Assembly: GCA_964016885.1 (NCBI GenBank)
Contig: OZ024743.1
Span: forward strand, 163,930,642-163,994,641
Direction: 5' to 3'
From: Eledone cirrhosa
Taxonomy: Eukaryota > Mollusca > Cephalopoda > Octopoda > Eledonidae
Length of the DNA: 64,000 nucleotides
Part shown: piece after piece, positions 10,675 to 23,237 of the stretch
Numbering within the stretch: position 1 is the first letter of the stretch
Layout: every line of letters begins with the position of its first letter
Program-made: the position numbers and the translations under genes
The notes under the pieces: model-generated
What the model was told of the DNA's origin: nothing
Seen by the model: the letters and a program-made list of their open reading frames with translations, nothing else
Databases searched by the model: none

Positions 10675-12583
10675 TTACCTCCCCGGATCTTGTGAAGGTC
10701 GGATGGTTTGACCTCCATGGTTGCTGGGGTTTTTTGGGGGGAACCCCTTTAAAAGTCTCGATGTGGGTTTCACATTCGGGGTTCCCACATCTTGAGGAAA
10801 GCTCTCCCGAATTTCTTTGAAGGAATCGAGTGATATTCGGACCAGAAGCAAATCTTCTGGCACGCAAAATGTGCTCATTTCAAAGATCTCCCCCTCTGTT
10901 TGAATGTCCTCGCTTCATGCTAAGAGGGCCATCAGTTTATCGTTGGCCCTTCTGACAAGCACAAAGTTTTTAACATTTTGTTGGTGTGGTTTTATTTGTT
11001 TTCGTTTTGGTGACTGTGGTGGTGGTGGTTTTAGTGGTGTTGTTTCGGGTATGTCTGTGGTTGTTGTAGGTGTGGTGTCTGCAATTTCAGGTATTTGTGT
11101 GTTTATTTGTACTTGTGTTTGTTTAGGTTGTTTGCGTTTCAGGGATTGTCGATGTTGGTGCTGATGTTATTGGGGAAGTGTTTGCGTTAGTGGTGTCTGT
11201 ATTTTTTGTTGGGGCTTTTTTGGGGTGAGTTTTCTCTGTTTTGTTTTTGTACTTTTGGGTTTTCCTTCATCTTCGCTGCTGGAAGACAAAGGGTCTGTGG
11301 CTGTGAGTGTCTCTGTGTCTGTGTGTGCATTTATTGTTTTGTCTATGTGTATAATTAGAGGGGTAAGGAGAGTGGGAGAGCTTGGATTGGTTTCGGTGTT
11401 GGTGGTGGTCCGGCTGTTTTTGATGTTGGTGTTGTTTTTGGTGGTGGTGGTGCAGCTTTCCGTGCTGACACTGGCGTTGGCAACAAAGGTGGTTTGTGAC
11501 CCCCTACATTCTTGCGCTGCAGGCAGAAGGCTTGCAGATGCGTTGCTTCCCCGCAGACGAAGCAGTGCGGCCTTCTTCCCTCAGTGACCAGTTGGATTAT
11601 TGTCCCGTCCTTTAGGCGGGTAAAATCCGGGTTGTTGTTCATGTCCTCCGGTTTCATTTGGAGAAGAATCCCCAAATCCATTCCGGACCAGTCTTTTCTC
11701 TCTGTCCTTTTGATATCCAAGGGGGTAGTGTCTGTCCCCTCCTCGATTACGCATCCCAGGAGCCACCATATGTTCATTCCTGGTGGGATCCTGGAAATGC
11801 AGACCTTTACTGTCCTTTTACCCATGTAGGACGGGTTCATGATAATGCGTTCCGTTCTGCAACGGGTCACTGAGTGCTTAATAGCAAGGGCCTCGGTTGT
11901 GAACAGTACCGAGATGGTACCGAACTGTTTGGTCCTTGCTTTATACTCTATGTCACTTTCGATGCACTCCAAGCAGCCTAAACCTCTGCTTGGCTGGCAA
12001 GTTCCACTTTGCGTGTCTGCACTGAAATGCATCAAAAGTACACCGTCCTCCTTTGCATGGCCGCTATTGCCCTGTCCGGGATGGTCAGGATTGCCCAGGA
12101 CTTCTCTCGTTTAATTAACCTCCACGCCTGGGCCAACTGTTCATCTTTATCGCTAATATCAATATTCAATAAGCGCTTTGTTTTTGCTGCTGCTGCAGCA
12201 AAGGTGGTGCCTCTGTTGCTCTTGTTGTTGGTGTTGTCGTTATTGCTGTTGGTGTTGGTGTTGTTGTTGTTGTTTTATTTGTTGTTGCTGTTGCCACCGC
12301 CATCCGTGTTTACATTGAAGCTGTCAGTGTTATTGTTGTTGTTGTTCTGAGTCGTTGTTGTTGTGGTGGTGGTGGTGGTGGTGGTGATGTCGTTTTGAGA
12401 TGATACTGCTACTAACACAGAAGAGAGCGGTTGTGATGGTAGCTTTTGTGTTTTGCCTTCACATTCAGTGGAATGGTCGACAGACATGTCTGTAGTAGTC
12501 GTAGTTGTGGTGAGATCTACAGTGGCTGCTTCTGAACTTTTGACCTGAACGTTGTTTACCGTTTCAAGGTCGAAAATTTCCAT
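10675..12583 (-). pseudogene. Tx1-like ORF1 with CCHC zinc knuckle, broken
   Basis: ORF1 products of this LINE group bind RNA. The N-terminus (about 12583-12275) is a Thr/Asn-rich low-complexity region. The middle piece (12035-11355) holds a conserved YMGKRTVKVCISRIPPG...NIWWLL block and a zinc knuckle CFVCGEATHLQAFC near 11520-11565, followed by a proline-rich tail. A short last block, RISLDSFKEIRESFPQDVG, lies near 10845. Equivalent blocks occur in the same order in the plus copy. Frames change at about 12275, 12040 and 11350. The start at 12583 is the first Met upstream of the low-complexity region. Confidence 0.72.
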
Positions 12584-12745
12584 TTTTTTTTTATTATGTG
12601 GGGAAGCGATTTTTTTCGAAGTTTTTAAAAATAAATCTGAATATTCGGGCGAGTACCTTATGTTTCATTAACGACAAGAAAATACAAAAAATAATACTTT
12701 AAAACGGCTTACGAACCTTTTCCCCCGCGGACTTGTACGTCTTCA

Positions 12746-13020
12746 TATATGTGCGTCCATAATAATAAATAATGATGATAATAACAGCAAGCATAAACAA
12801 ACTAAATGATGATGGTATTGCTAAATGAACTGTATGCACTCACACACACACACTGAAACATTCCTGCACACACTCACATATTCACCCATCCACAACTGTA
12901 ATGACACAATATCTCACATTGAAAACATGATACATGAAAGAACGCAAGACAGCACCATCAGTCTCCCCACTAACACCAACAACAGCCACAATATCAGCAC
13001 AGATACGACAGAATAATAAT
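12746..13020. other. Unassigned spacer with CA repeat
   Basis: Short CA run near 12840-12852 and Asn/Thr-type low-complexity frames. Nothing else seen. Confidence 0.5.
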
Positions 13021-13024
13021 GATA

Positions 13025-13232
13025 ATAATGGCTTCTGATTTAGGCACAAGGCCAACAATATTTTGGGGGAAGAAGTCAACTAAATCACCCCGGTGCATTA
13101 CTGGTACTTTATTTTATTGACCCCATTAGAATGAAAAGTTAAGCTAACCTCAGCAGGATGTGAACTCTGGCTGGAATGATCTATAACTATTTGCTGCCAA
13201 GCATATGGTTCAGCACTCTACCAATACTGCCC
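13025..13232 (-). mobile_element. SINE family 2, diverged copy
   Basis: Reverse-complement matches to GGCCTTGTGCC, TAAAGTACCAGTAATGCA and the head near 13200-13230 are clear. It carries an extra block around 13060-13090 compared with other copies. Confidence 0.82.
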
Positions 13233-13265
13233 CCCCCCCCCCCCACCACCACCACCACCACCTAA
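13231..13265. repeat. poly-C plus (CCA)n
   Basis: A C run followed by ACC triplets, placed between two SINE copies. Confidence 0.9.
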
Positions 13266-13267
13266 TA

Positions 13268-13460
13268 ATAATTGTTTCTACTTTTGGCACAAGGCCAGCA
13301 ATTATCCCAGTGCATTACTAGTGCTTTATTTTATAGATCCCGTAAGGATGAAAGGTAAAGTTAACCTCAGCGGGATTTGAATTCAGAATGTAAAGGGCCA
13401 TAACTCTATGCTCCAGAGCATGGTGTCTGATGCTCTACCGATACTGCCAATCCACCGAAT
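13268..13460 (-). mobile_element. SINE family 2, near full length
   Basis: Complete minus-strand copy from AATTGTTTCTACTTTTGGC (3' end) through the B-box-like region to the head TGGCAGTATCGGTAGAG. Confidence 0.88.
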
Positions 13461-13462
13461 AA

Positions 13463-13606
13463 TAATGATTTCTAGTATAGGCAGAAGGCCAGTCATTTGG
13501 GGGGGAGAGGAAAGGCGATTAAATCGACCCCAGTACATTACTGGTACTTTATTTTATCGACCCTGTAAGGATGAAAGGCAAAGTTAACCTCGGCAGGATT
13601 TGAACT
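13463..13606 (-). mobile_element. SINE family 2, 3' fragment
   Basis: Third copy in a row, lacking the tRNA-like head. It contains an insertion of G/A-rich sequence near 13500-13520 relative to the others. Confidence 0.82.
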
Positions 13607-14250
13607 AATGATAATAATGATAATAGAAACATGAACTATGGAAGTATGGAAGATGATACATGAAATAAAGTGTCAATAAAAATATCATTTTTTAAGGAGT
13701 TCATATCAATATTTGTACAATAGTCTGTATTTCAATTGTCATATCGTTCAAGATGATGTATTGTTGATCTTCTTGGTCCATGCACATGTGAGCCTGGTGA
13801 AAAGATGCATGTAGTTCATTATAACCTTGGACCGCAAGTTGATTCCATAGCATTTGAATTTTAAGATTGCCACACATTCCTATATGCAGAGTCCGCACTT
13901 CCTACTGCCTAACGCGTATGGAGGCACACAATTTAGGATCTTCCACTTCAAGTTGAAACTTTGATTCTCATCCTTGAGCTGCCATACACACACAGCCAGA
14001 CTTGTGTGGGACCTCTAGTCCCCGTGTTTAAATGAGAACATGAAATTTAAAGTCCATACTGTTGGATCCAGTATATGTGAAGTCCATGTTGTTGTATGTG
14101 GATACACTACAACTATACACCAACCCTGAGGCCTTGCAATTGTCAACTCATTGGAGTTGACAATTCACAATCATCAGCATTTTTGTGTGGGTATATAGCG
14201 GTCGTACCTCTGGCAGTGGAGACTTCTGGTGTCCTCGGCCCCAGGGCTAC
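13607..14250. other. Unassigned spacer
   Basis: A minus-strand frame at 13701-13898 has ordinary amino-acid composition (GMCGNLKIQMLWNQLAVQGY) but no domain I recognise. A short inverted pair, TTGTCAACTC and GAGTTGACAA, lies at about 14139-14164. Confidence 0.45.
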
Positions 14251-14262
14251 CTCCTTACTCAC

Positions 14263-14437
14263 CACCATAGGCGCTGAGCTGGCCAGCCGCAGATGTGAGC
14301 CCCGCGAGTTGGGGTGGCTCTTCCAGCGCGTCTCCCTCGCCGTCCTCCGAGGAAACGCCTTCTCCATTCTGTCCGCCGGGGCTGTGGGTGGGCCCCATCA
14401 CCCCGTTGTAGTTGATGTAGAAGAAACAGGAAGACAA
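14263..14437 (-). CDS. Candidate host exon, product unknown
   Basis: This is the one GC-rich, non-repetitive coding-like block in an AT-rich region. On the minus strand it reads NYNGVMGPTHSPGGQNGEG, then an acidic and Pro-rich stretch, and reaches LSAYG just before a strong splice-donor-like sequence GGTGAGTAAGG (intron would begin at 14262). A pyrimidine-rich stretch precedes it, but I see no clear AG acceptor at a convincing place. Composition suggests a disordered part of a regulatory protein; I do not recognise the family. It could also be a first exon, a pseudogene or chance. The start is only the first Met of the open frame. Confidence 0.35.
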
Positions 14438-14580
14438 TATCTAAACTATAACTTTACATTGTTATATGTGTGTGTGTATATATGTGTTAAGCTAGTACAT
14501 GTTATTTATGAATCATGAAAAGAGAGAGAGAGAAAGAGTGTGAAGGAATAACAACTTGACCATATGGTCAAGTTGTTATT

Positions 14581-16204
<1,624 letters not shown>

Positions 16205-16206
16205 AT

Positions 16207-16548
16207 ATAAAGTAGGTACATGGCTTAGTGGTTAGAGCATTGGCCTTGCAATCGAAAGGTTGTGAGTTTAATTCTCAGACCGGGTGATGTGTTGTTTCCT
16301 TGAGCAAGACACTTTATTTCACATTGCTCCAGTTTACTCAGCTGTAGAAATGAGATGATAGGGACTGGGGTCCATATCATTCCACTGCAAAGTGGTCGTG
16401 GAGGTGCCACGGCAAAAAAGCACCCAGCACTCACTGTAAATGAGGTTGGTGTTAGGAAGGGCATCCAGCTGTAGAAATCAAGCCAGAATCAGTTCCCGTC
16501 CCACCCTTGCAAGCAGGGAAAAGCAGACGTAAAATGATGATATATAAA
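16207..16548 (+). mobile_element. SINE family 1, full length
   Basis: tRNA-derived head with A-box-like TGGCTTAGTGGTTAGAGCA and B-box-like GGTTGTGAGTTTAATTC, then the central core (CCTTGAGCAAGACACTTTAT... CAGTTTACTCAGCTG). The 3' part is shared with RTE LINE tails (AAAGTGGTCGTGGAGGTGCC, TTAGGAAGGGCATCCAGC) and ends GCAAGCAGGGAAAAGCAGAC plus ATGATGATA. Likely an RNA polymerase III unit mobilised by the RTE LINE. The core resembles the Ceph domain described from cephalopod SINEs, as far as I remember. Confidence 0.9.
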
Positions 16549-17005
16549 CTTCAAAAAATTAACAGAGGACAAGACAATGAACGAAACAAGACAAAACAAA
16601 AAACAATTTTTTAAGGGGAAACCTTAAAAAATTATTTTTTAAAAAGCCGTTGAGATGGACGTTGGCAGTTTCGACTGCTACCAATGGTGCTGCTGGTCCA
16701 CCCAGGGTCACAGCATCTGACATTAAGCTAAATGCTGTCCAGTGGAATAAGAGATGAGAAACAGAACATTAATTTAAAACAATTAAGCTACAACAAGTAC
16801 ACATAGAATTTTATGTGACATCAAGGAAAAAGTGTGGCGCCTCTTCTAGCACGAGTCATAAATGAAACAAAAGAAGAAAGTAAGATATTGTGTTGAAAAA
16901 TGTAAGTCATTGCAATAAATGGTGGGAAAAGAGATAACACATATGACACATTAGTATTGATAAAGTTGAAAAAATTAACAAAGAGGGGACAAGACAACAA
17001 ACGGA
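16549..17005. other. Unassigned A-rich spacer
   Basis: The phrase AACAGAGGACAAGACAATGA near 16560 recurs in similar form near 16985 (AGAGGGGACAAGACAACAAA), flanking about 420 bp. This may be a diverged direct repeat or old insertion. No coding identity. Confidence 0.4.
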
Positions 17006-17935
17006 TCATCATCATTGTTTTAACATCCATTTTCCCTGCTAGCAAGGGTTGGACGGATCCATACAAACAAAGTCAGTACTGAAGTGGAGCCACTGAACTC
17101 GCAGGCAGGCCGGGGTCGCACTTATATATGGTCCCACATTCCACTGAGTGCTCAGAAAAGGTTGTCATGCTTTTGACTCAACTGAGGGTCCTCCCAACCC
17201 TTTGTTTTGCAAGATTTCTATGGTTGAATGCCCTTCCTATCACTAACTACTTTTCAGTGTGTACTGGGTATGTTTATTGTGTAAATCTCCAACACAAGAG
17301 GGATAGGGAGGCAGCTGCTAGGAATGTGTGTAGGTGGGGGAACATGTGGGGAGTGTTGATGAAGTATTGATGTTGAGAATAGCTGTCAGGGAGTGTTAGT
17401 GGAAGGGGGATGATAGGTCAGGTTGCATTGTATGTTGCAAGTCTGGTCTTCTTCAGCACTGCATAGCGTCAGCCCTTGCAGTCTGTAGTCATTTCTGTTG
17501 TAAATTTAGCTTTCTAAGGTCAGTCCTTACAATCTTATCCAATGTGTTTCTAGGTCTACCTCATCCACTGGAGTTTCTCTGCATTTCCTTATGCAGCTGC
17601 TATCTTCCATGCACATCACATACCCATACGAATGCAGTCTTCTCTATTACACACTACATCCAATTCCTCTTATGCCAAGTTTTTCCTTCAGTTTACTTAT
17701 GTTATGTTGCTCATGCACACTAACATTGCACATCCATTTCTTTCTATCCCCAACAGGTCTTCTGCAGTCAAGACCTATGTTTCACTGCTATGTAGCATTG
17801 CAATTCGCACACAGGCATCATACAGTCTTTACACTGTGTGCACCTTTAGGAATTTCTGCCCACCCCTTTCTGAAATATCAAACAAGGCCACTTTCTTGAG
17901 GGTATCACCTTCCTGTCTTCTTTCATCATAAAGGT
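17006..17935 (-). mobile_element. Diverged RTE LINE 3' end
   Basis: Reverse complement of the RTE 3' tail at 17008-17280 (CCCTGCTAGCAAGGGTTGGA, GAATGCCCTTCCTATCACTA). It is followed at about 17400-17930 by the C-terminal coding part, antisense, with the region equivalent to GHVMRMKDDS and LHGSETWA still recognisable. Highly mutated and non-coding. Confidence 0.7.
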
Positions 17936-18085
17936 GAATAAGGGCTCTTTAAGCTGTAAACCAGCAACCAAAAATGTTTTCTCTTGCAATTTGTTGATGG
18001 TCATGGCAAAACTAAGACTCACTAGAAAATGAAGTCATTTGAATTCAAATGGGACATCAGTGGGGATCAGAGGAATTCTTGGGAC
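17936..18085 (-). pseudogene. Helitron PIF1-like helicase fragment
   Basis: On the minus strand RIPLIPTDVPFEFK, then a stop, then FAMTINK-like wording (LPMTINKLQEKTFLVAG after a frame change) correspond to the last motifs of PIF1-type helicases carried by autonomous Helitrons. Only about 45 codons remain, with stops. A neighbouring LINE end truncates it on the left. Confidence 0.6.
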
Positions 18086-18249
18086 GAGTGGAATAGCAAC
18101 AACCTCACAACATAGTAACTAAGGACAAGACAAAGACACACAAGAACTAAATTAATAAAACAAACCCGACACACACAGATAGAACAGGTAAACAACTAGT
18201 GACAACTAAATAAACATATAAATAAATAAATGAAAATAAGCAAATAAAT

Positions 18250-19098
18250 AAATCTAAAAATGAAAGGCAGACTGTATGATGCTTGCATACGAACAGCTAT
18301 GTTACATGGCAGTGAAACATGGGCATTGTGTGCAGAGGATCTGCGCAGAGTAGAGAGGAACGAAGCATGCATGCTCCGCTGGATGTGTAATAGTAATATA
18401 CGTGAACAGCAAAGCATAAAGGAACTAAGTGAGAAATTAGGTATAAGAGGGATCAGATGCTGTTTACTCGAGAGAAGACTACGTTGGTATGTTCACATGA
18501 TGCGCATGAAAGACGACAGCTGTATAAAAAAGTGCAGGGCGATCAAAATTGACGGAAGTTACGGAGTAGGCAGACCCAGAAAACCTGGGACGATTTGATA
18601 AATTCAGACCTTACACACTTACACCTCTCTAAGACAATGTCACTGGACCGAGATCTTTGGCGCTATGCAGTATTACAGAAAACCCGCCTTGCCTAAGTAC
18701 AAAGCGAAACCTACAGTCAGTGGGCACCTCTTAACCAAATATACACCCCCTCCCACTACTCCAACCCCCACCCCCACCCCCATCAACACCACCCCTTTCT
18801 CTGTAAAGTTATGTTGGTACCACAACATCCAGTCTTAAATAAATGAGGTCGTGTAGGTGTCACAACAAAAAAAATACACAGTCCACACTGTAATGTGGCC
18901 GTGTAAGTAACACAGTAAAAACCTCCCAGTCCACACTGTAAACGTGGTTGGTGTTAGGAAGGGCATCCAGCCGTAGAAAACCTGTCAGAGAGTCCTATAT
19001 GAGCAAGACGACCAATCTTGCCTCAAGTGGGACAATTCCCGTCTAAACCCATGCTAGCATGGAAGATAAACATTAAACGATGATGATGATGATGATGA
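18250..19098 (+). mobile_element. 5'-truncated RTE LINE (copy C)
   Basis: Starts near MKGRLYDACIRTAMLHGSET (18260) after an AAATA-rich stretch. The C-terminal region is open to about 18598 (RRLRWYVHMMRMKDDSCIKK). A 3' UTR of the second RTE subfamily follows (GTTAGGAAGGGCATCCAGCC) with ATGCTAGCATGGAAG and a (GATGAT)n tail. The open piece is about 112 codons of a normally roughly 1,000-codon protein. Confidence 0.85.
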
Positions 19099-19425
19099 AA
19101 ACACACACACACACAAACCCGGCTATAACGCATGCAGAGCACAAGTACACAGTTCACAAAAACAAGATGGTGTAGGACAGAACAAAGGAGAGACACAAAA
19201 TAACAACAAAAGTAGTCACTGAGGAGGTCACAGAATGTGTAACAAAAGAGCTTTGATGACAATCAACAACTAAACAACCAACTGGGAAATTATAATAATA
19301 AATTGAAGTGAAACCCAACAAGTGCATATGTTTTTATTGGGAGCATTACACTCAAAGTATAACAATATATATATGCTAGTGAGGAAGATAGACATTAAAC
19401 AATGATGATGATGATGATAGCAGTT
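19099..19425. other. Spacer with a second short LINE tail
   Basis: A CA run follows the LINE C tail. At about 19374-19420 another short RTE-like tail occurs (ATGCTAGTGAGGAAGATAGA plus ATGATGATGAT), without any preceding LINE body. Confidence 0.5.
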
Positions 19426-19950
19426 CTTTTCTCACTTACAACTGCAGGGATCAGACGTGTGTCTTTTTTCTCTCGACCACACAGTCTTGAACTTAAGTTC
19501 TCTTCTCGAGTGGTCTTGGATTTCCTTACCTTAAGTTGCTCACACATTGCTCGGTTTGTTGTTTTTTTCGCTGTTTTTTCACTATTTTCTCTTTTCTTCC
19601 CTTTTGCTTTCCTTCCTTCCCTCCCTCCTCCGTTTTCCCAATAACTTATCCAGTTATTGATGCCCTGGGGTGAGATATCTTGTCTTTAAAGCGTAGAAAT
19701 ATCCGAAACCCCCAGTAGACAACTGATGAGGAAAACTCCCCCCCCCCCCCCTTCTTGCTTTCTTCTTATTCCCACTGCATTTTAAGATACCTTAAATAGC
19801 AACTACACAGCCATTTCTATTCTCCATATATATAAGTAAGGATGGAAATAGCACAGAAGTATATTTAGAAAAAAGAACCGTTGATCATAGGCCTGTTGGG
19901 TAAAATCTGACCTGGGAGCTGCTGCTACTTCACTACTATTATTGTTGGTG
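19426..19950. other. Unassigned spacer
   Basis: Pyrimidine-rich from 19540 to 19630, with a poly-C run at about 19738-19751. No recognisable gene or element. Confidence 0.5.
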
Positions 19951-20147
19951 GACTGGCAGTATCGGTAGAGGGTCAGACACTATGCTTTGCAGTATAGAGT
20001 TACGGCCCTTTATGATCTGAGTTCAAATCCCGCCGAGGTTAACTTTGCCTTTCATCCTTACGGAGTCGATAAAATGAAGTACCAGTAATGTACTGGGTAA
20101 TTGCTGGCCTTGTGCCAAAAGTAGAAACAATTATTGTTGCTGCTACT
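19951..20147 (+). mobile_element. SINE family 2, near full length
   Basis: Plus-strand copy: TGGCAGTATCGGTAGAGGGT head, B-box-like GAGTTCAAATCCCGCCGAGG, body with AGTACCAGTAATGTACTGGG, and 3' end AAAAGTAGAAACAATTATT. Confidence 0.9.
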
Positions 20148-22269
20148 ACTATGATTACTTATCCCATCTATCACCTGCTACTGGCTATCAAAATGCTTTG
20201 AATTCATTAGTGGTCAGTAAGCAGAACATTTTCACCCTTGATAATTGAATTAGATCAGGGCAAAAAAATGGAGACTAAAGTTGGTTGTGGAGCACTGGTT
20301 CTCAGAGACCCAGGTCACATCCCTCTCCTTGCAATCTGAAGTTTCATCAATTCCTCTGCCACCATTTTGAATTATCATCTAGTAGTTTTTCACCCAAGCA
20401 CCATATAAATATGAACAGGTTTTTCAAACTTCAATAACTATATAGGAGGTTTTTTGTGAATTATTAACTCTTCATCTCCCTTACAAACAAGGTTATATTA
20501 AGGGGGATAGATATGTGAGAAAGAGATGATTATAATGAAAAAGATTTTATAATGAAAAAAATTAAAAAGTAAAGAAATAGTTGCCTGTAGGCCAGCTAAG
20601 AACCAGCTGTATTTCATTTGATATATACACAATATACATTAGTCTTTCCCAGTTTGTATTCCTCCTTTGGCTAAAATTCTTCTCCTTGGAGCCTGAATGC
20701 ATGCAATAAAAAACAAGGCTACTGAAAAATAATATGAAATAATTTTCATAAAAATCTGTTGTTAGATTTCATTAAGGCCATCTTTTCTTTTCTTTTTTTT
20801 TTTTTTTTTTTTTTTTTTCCAGTCCAAAATTCTATTCCTACAGACTTCTTAGGGCATATATAATTCTCATTGCCCAAAATATTAAGTAAATCAGTAACCA
20901 TTTAATTCAAATTCAGTGTGATGCCACAGTACAGAATATGCTAGCATTTCATTAGCTTTTATGAAGAATTAATTTAAATAGCATGTCAGTGAAGGCTCCA
21001 CCAACATGAAATGATTGCAACACACTTTCTTTGTTAGATTTCAAAATATATATCAGTAATGAGGATTTCTTTATTTATTTCTTTATCATATTTTTTTAAT
21101 TCTTTATTTATTAAAAATAATAGTAATAAGAATAATAATTAGTATCAGTCATTATAGGTGCTTTTATTATCAGTTTCAAATTTAGATTCTTTCTATTGCA
21201 AACTTTAAGCATACCTTAGACAATCTATACTCTGTATATTGTCTAGTTGTCTCTACTAATTAATGCTAACCAGATAATAAATAAGAGAAGAAAAAAAAAA
21301 AAAAAAACAGGCTGATATATTGGTATTCGAATAATATAATTTGTACTAAAATATGCAAATTGAATGTGTACCCTCATCTACTACTTTGACAGAGTGAGTA
21401 GTTATTAGAATAATATAATTTGTATTAAACACACATATTTTGAATGTAAACCATCACCTATTTTGCAGACTTCCTTCTTTCTAACTATGAATGCATTTAC
21501 AACCAATCAACTGTCAGCATAATAATAATTTATAGATATGTGAATGTTATTATCCTTCTCATGTTTGCATCATCATCATCATCATCATCATCATCACCAT
21601 CACCATCACCACCACCACCACCACATGGCTATATTTCAATGCTGTTGTGAATTCAGCTGACCTGTTTAAAAGCAGTATCTCGCCACTTGTTGCAATTTTT
21701 CCCTATCTGATACTATCTTTGTTATCAGCAATCATTAGTGGTGTTTATCATGGCATCAACATATAGAGGTTGTTTGCTAAAGTTTAAAGTGCCTCTTTTA
21801 CACTGTATCAGTTATTATATTTATCTAAAAACCCTTTATCATAATTTTATATAAGAATCTCTGTTAAGTTATGTTCCAAACATCAGTTTAATAATGAAAA
21901 AGTTATATTACTAAATCAATTCAAATTCTTGATTATTTTCAATATGGCAAGCCCTCATATTCTAATAATATGCAAATGGGTACATTCATTTCAGGATACT
22001 ACCATAAGTGATAGGGTATAAAAGTCTCTCAGCTACATGTTTCTTTGTGGTTGTTTGAATGATATAGACACTTTCTGATGATGGACACAACTAATTGATT
22101 AAAAACATTTATCATTTTTTTCAATATACAAATAAATATGTATATTTGGCATGTTTACATGTCTATATACTAAAAATGTCTAAATCTGTACACATATTTA
22201 CACCATTTCGGTTACCTCTATTCTGTGTATATACAGATATAACTTCATTTAAATATATACAACAATAAA
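20148..22269. other. AT-rich region without recognisable genes
   Basis: About 2.1 kb with no long open frame. It contains a poly-T tract near 20788-20818, a poly-A tract near 21290-21307, an ATC/ACC triplet run at 21569-21624, and a 60-bp block near 21870-21935 that recurs at about 25795-25860 (CCAAACATCA... AATTCTTGATTATTTTC). It may be old single-copy intergenic or intronic sequence. Confidence 0.5.
21322..21472 (+). repeat. Diverged tandem duplication of about 85 bp
   Basis: The phrase GAATAATATAATTTGTA followed by TTGAATGT and ACC-TCA-CTA words occurs twice, starting near 21328 and 21410. Confidence 0.6.
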
Positions 22270-23237
22270 TAAGAGAGACGGTTTTATTTGTACATCCCTA
22301 TTTTATTTGTTACACATGTTTCGAAGATGTAACTCCCTTTCACGTTCTCTTCAGACAAACATACAAACGAGATGTAATTTTCCATTGATATGTTACCAGT
22401 CGGATGTATTATGTGTGGGAGATAGTATTGTTGCTGGCATAGGTGATTGTAAGCTGGCTGGCTGGGGTATCAGGTTACAAGATTTGTCTCTTAATTCATA
22501 GTATGGTATTGTGGAACTGTTAATGTATTTGTTTGTTTTGTTTTGTTTTTCCGGACTAGATTTTACTTATTTAGATATTAATTTTAATTTTAGATATTGG
22601 TACTTTGATGGTGATGTTATAATGTATCTATATATTTATGAATAGTTTAATAATTAGTTGATGGTCTATTTTATATTACTTATGGAAGTGTTAACTGTAT
22701 ACTCTGCGGAATGTCTTATATATTTTATGTAAACAAGTATTAAATATGTCAGAGCATTTATTGATAATTTTGTGCCTACTATTTATGATGTGCAAAGTCT
22801 CTGTAGTTCAGAGGTCACACCCAGAAGATATAGATCCATTTATATAGGGAAAAGCAAGTGAAAGTTTTGACCAAGAAAAGGAGTATTGTACTTGGTTATT
22901 TTTTAGCGACCAAATCAATTCCGACAGGGCTGTGTTAGACCTTTTATCAGCTCTTTTAAAAGAGTGGCAATGGTTGTGCCATCTTTCCTTAAATCTAGTA
23001 AAGATTGTGCCAATATATCTATAAGTCTCACTACTCATTGTTACTCTACATTCATAAACAATATTTCTATCTAAACAATTATTTTGCATAGGACATCTGT
23101 TATGGTCTCTACAATTATTCATGTTACTATTCACTGTTCTTTCTCTGTGTCTGTGTGTCTGTTGGTTTGTTTCATTTGTGTTAATGGTGTTATGTCTGTT
23201 GTTCAAGTTGCTGTTTAATCTATCAGTGTTTTTAGTA
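22270..23237 (-). mobile_element. Penelope-like element, 3' part with GIY-YIG endonuclease
   Basis: The minus-strand ORF (within 22808-23237) encodes a Cys-rich lead (CRDHNRCPMQNNCLDRNIVYEC) and then RYIGTIFTRFKERWHNH and NTALSELIWSLK. These are hallmarks of the GIY-YIG-type endonuclease at the C-terminus of Penelope-like elements, which nicks target DNA for insertion. Both YIG and the R/H residues remain. The sequence to the left (22270-22400) includes TTACACATGTTTCGAAGATG, probably part of its terminal repeat. The N-terminal RT part is missing: an RTE LINE begins at 23238. Confidence 0.72.

Larger units (their letters stand above)
7265..12745 (-). mobile_element. Tx1/L1-like LINE with two ORFs (minus copy)
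   Basis: Two-ORF non-LTR element of about 5.5 kb, read leftwards: ORF1 with a CCHC zinc knuckle, then ORF2 with endonuclease and reverse transcriptase. The 3' end carries TTGTGGCTAATAAATGAA followed by ATT/ATC triplets near 7290-7325. Protein order and wording match the plus-strand copy at 39250-44480. RT motifs such as FRPIILLNTEFKILAKVLAKR recall Tx1-type elements of the L1 clade. GC content is higher than in the flanks. The 5' limit is uncertain. Confidence 0.82.

Noticed and set aside
16207..16290. tRNA gene (A-box and B-box present)
   Set aside because: The tRNA-like head continues into a SINE core and LINE-like tail, and the same head recurs at 24805, 36724 and 48512; no complete cloverleaf with a 3' acceptor was evident.
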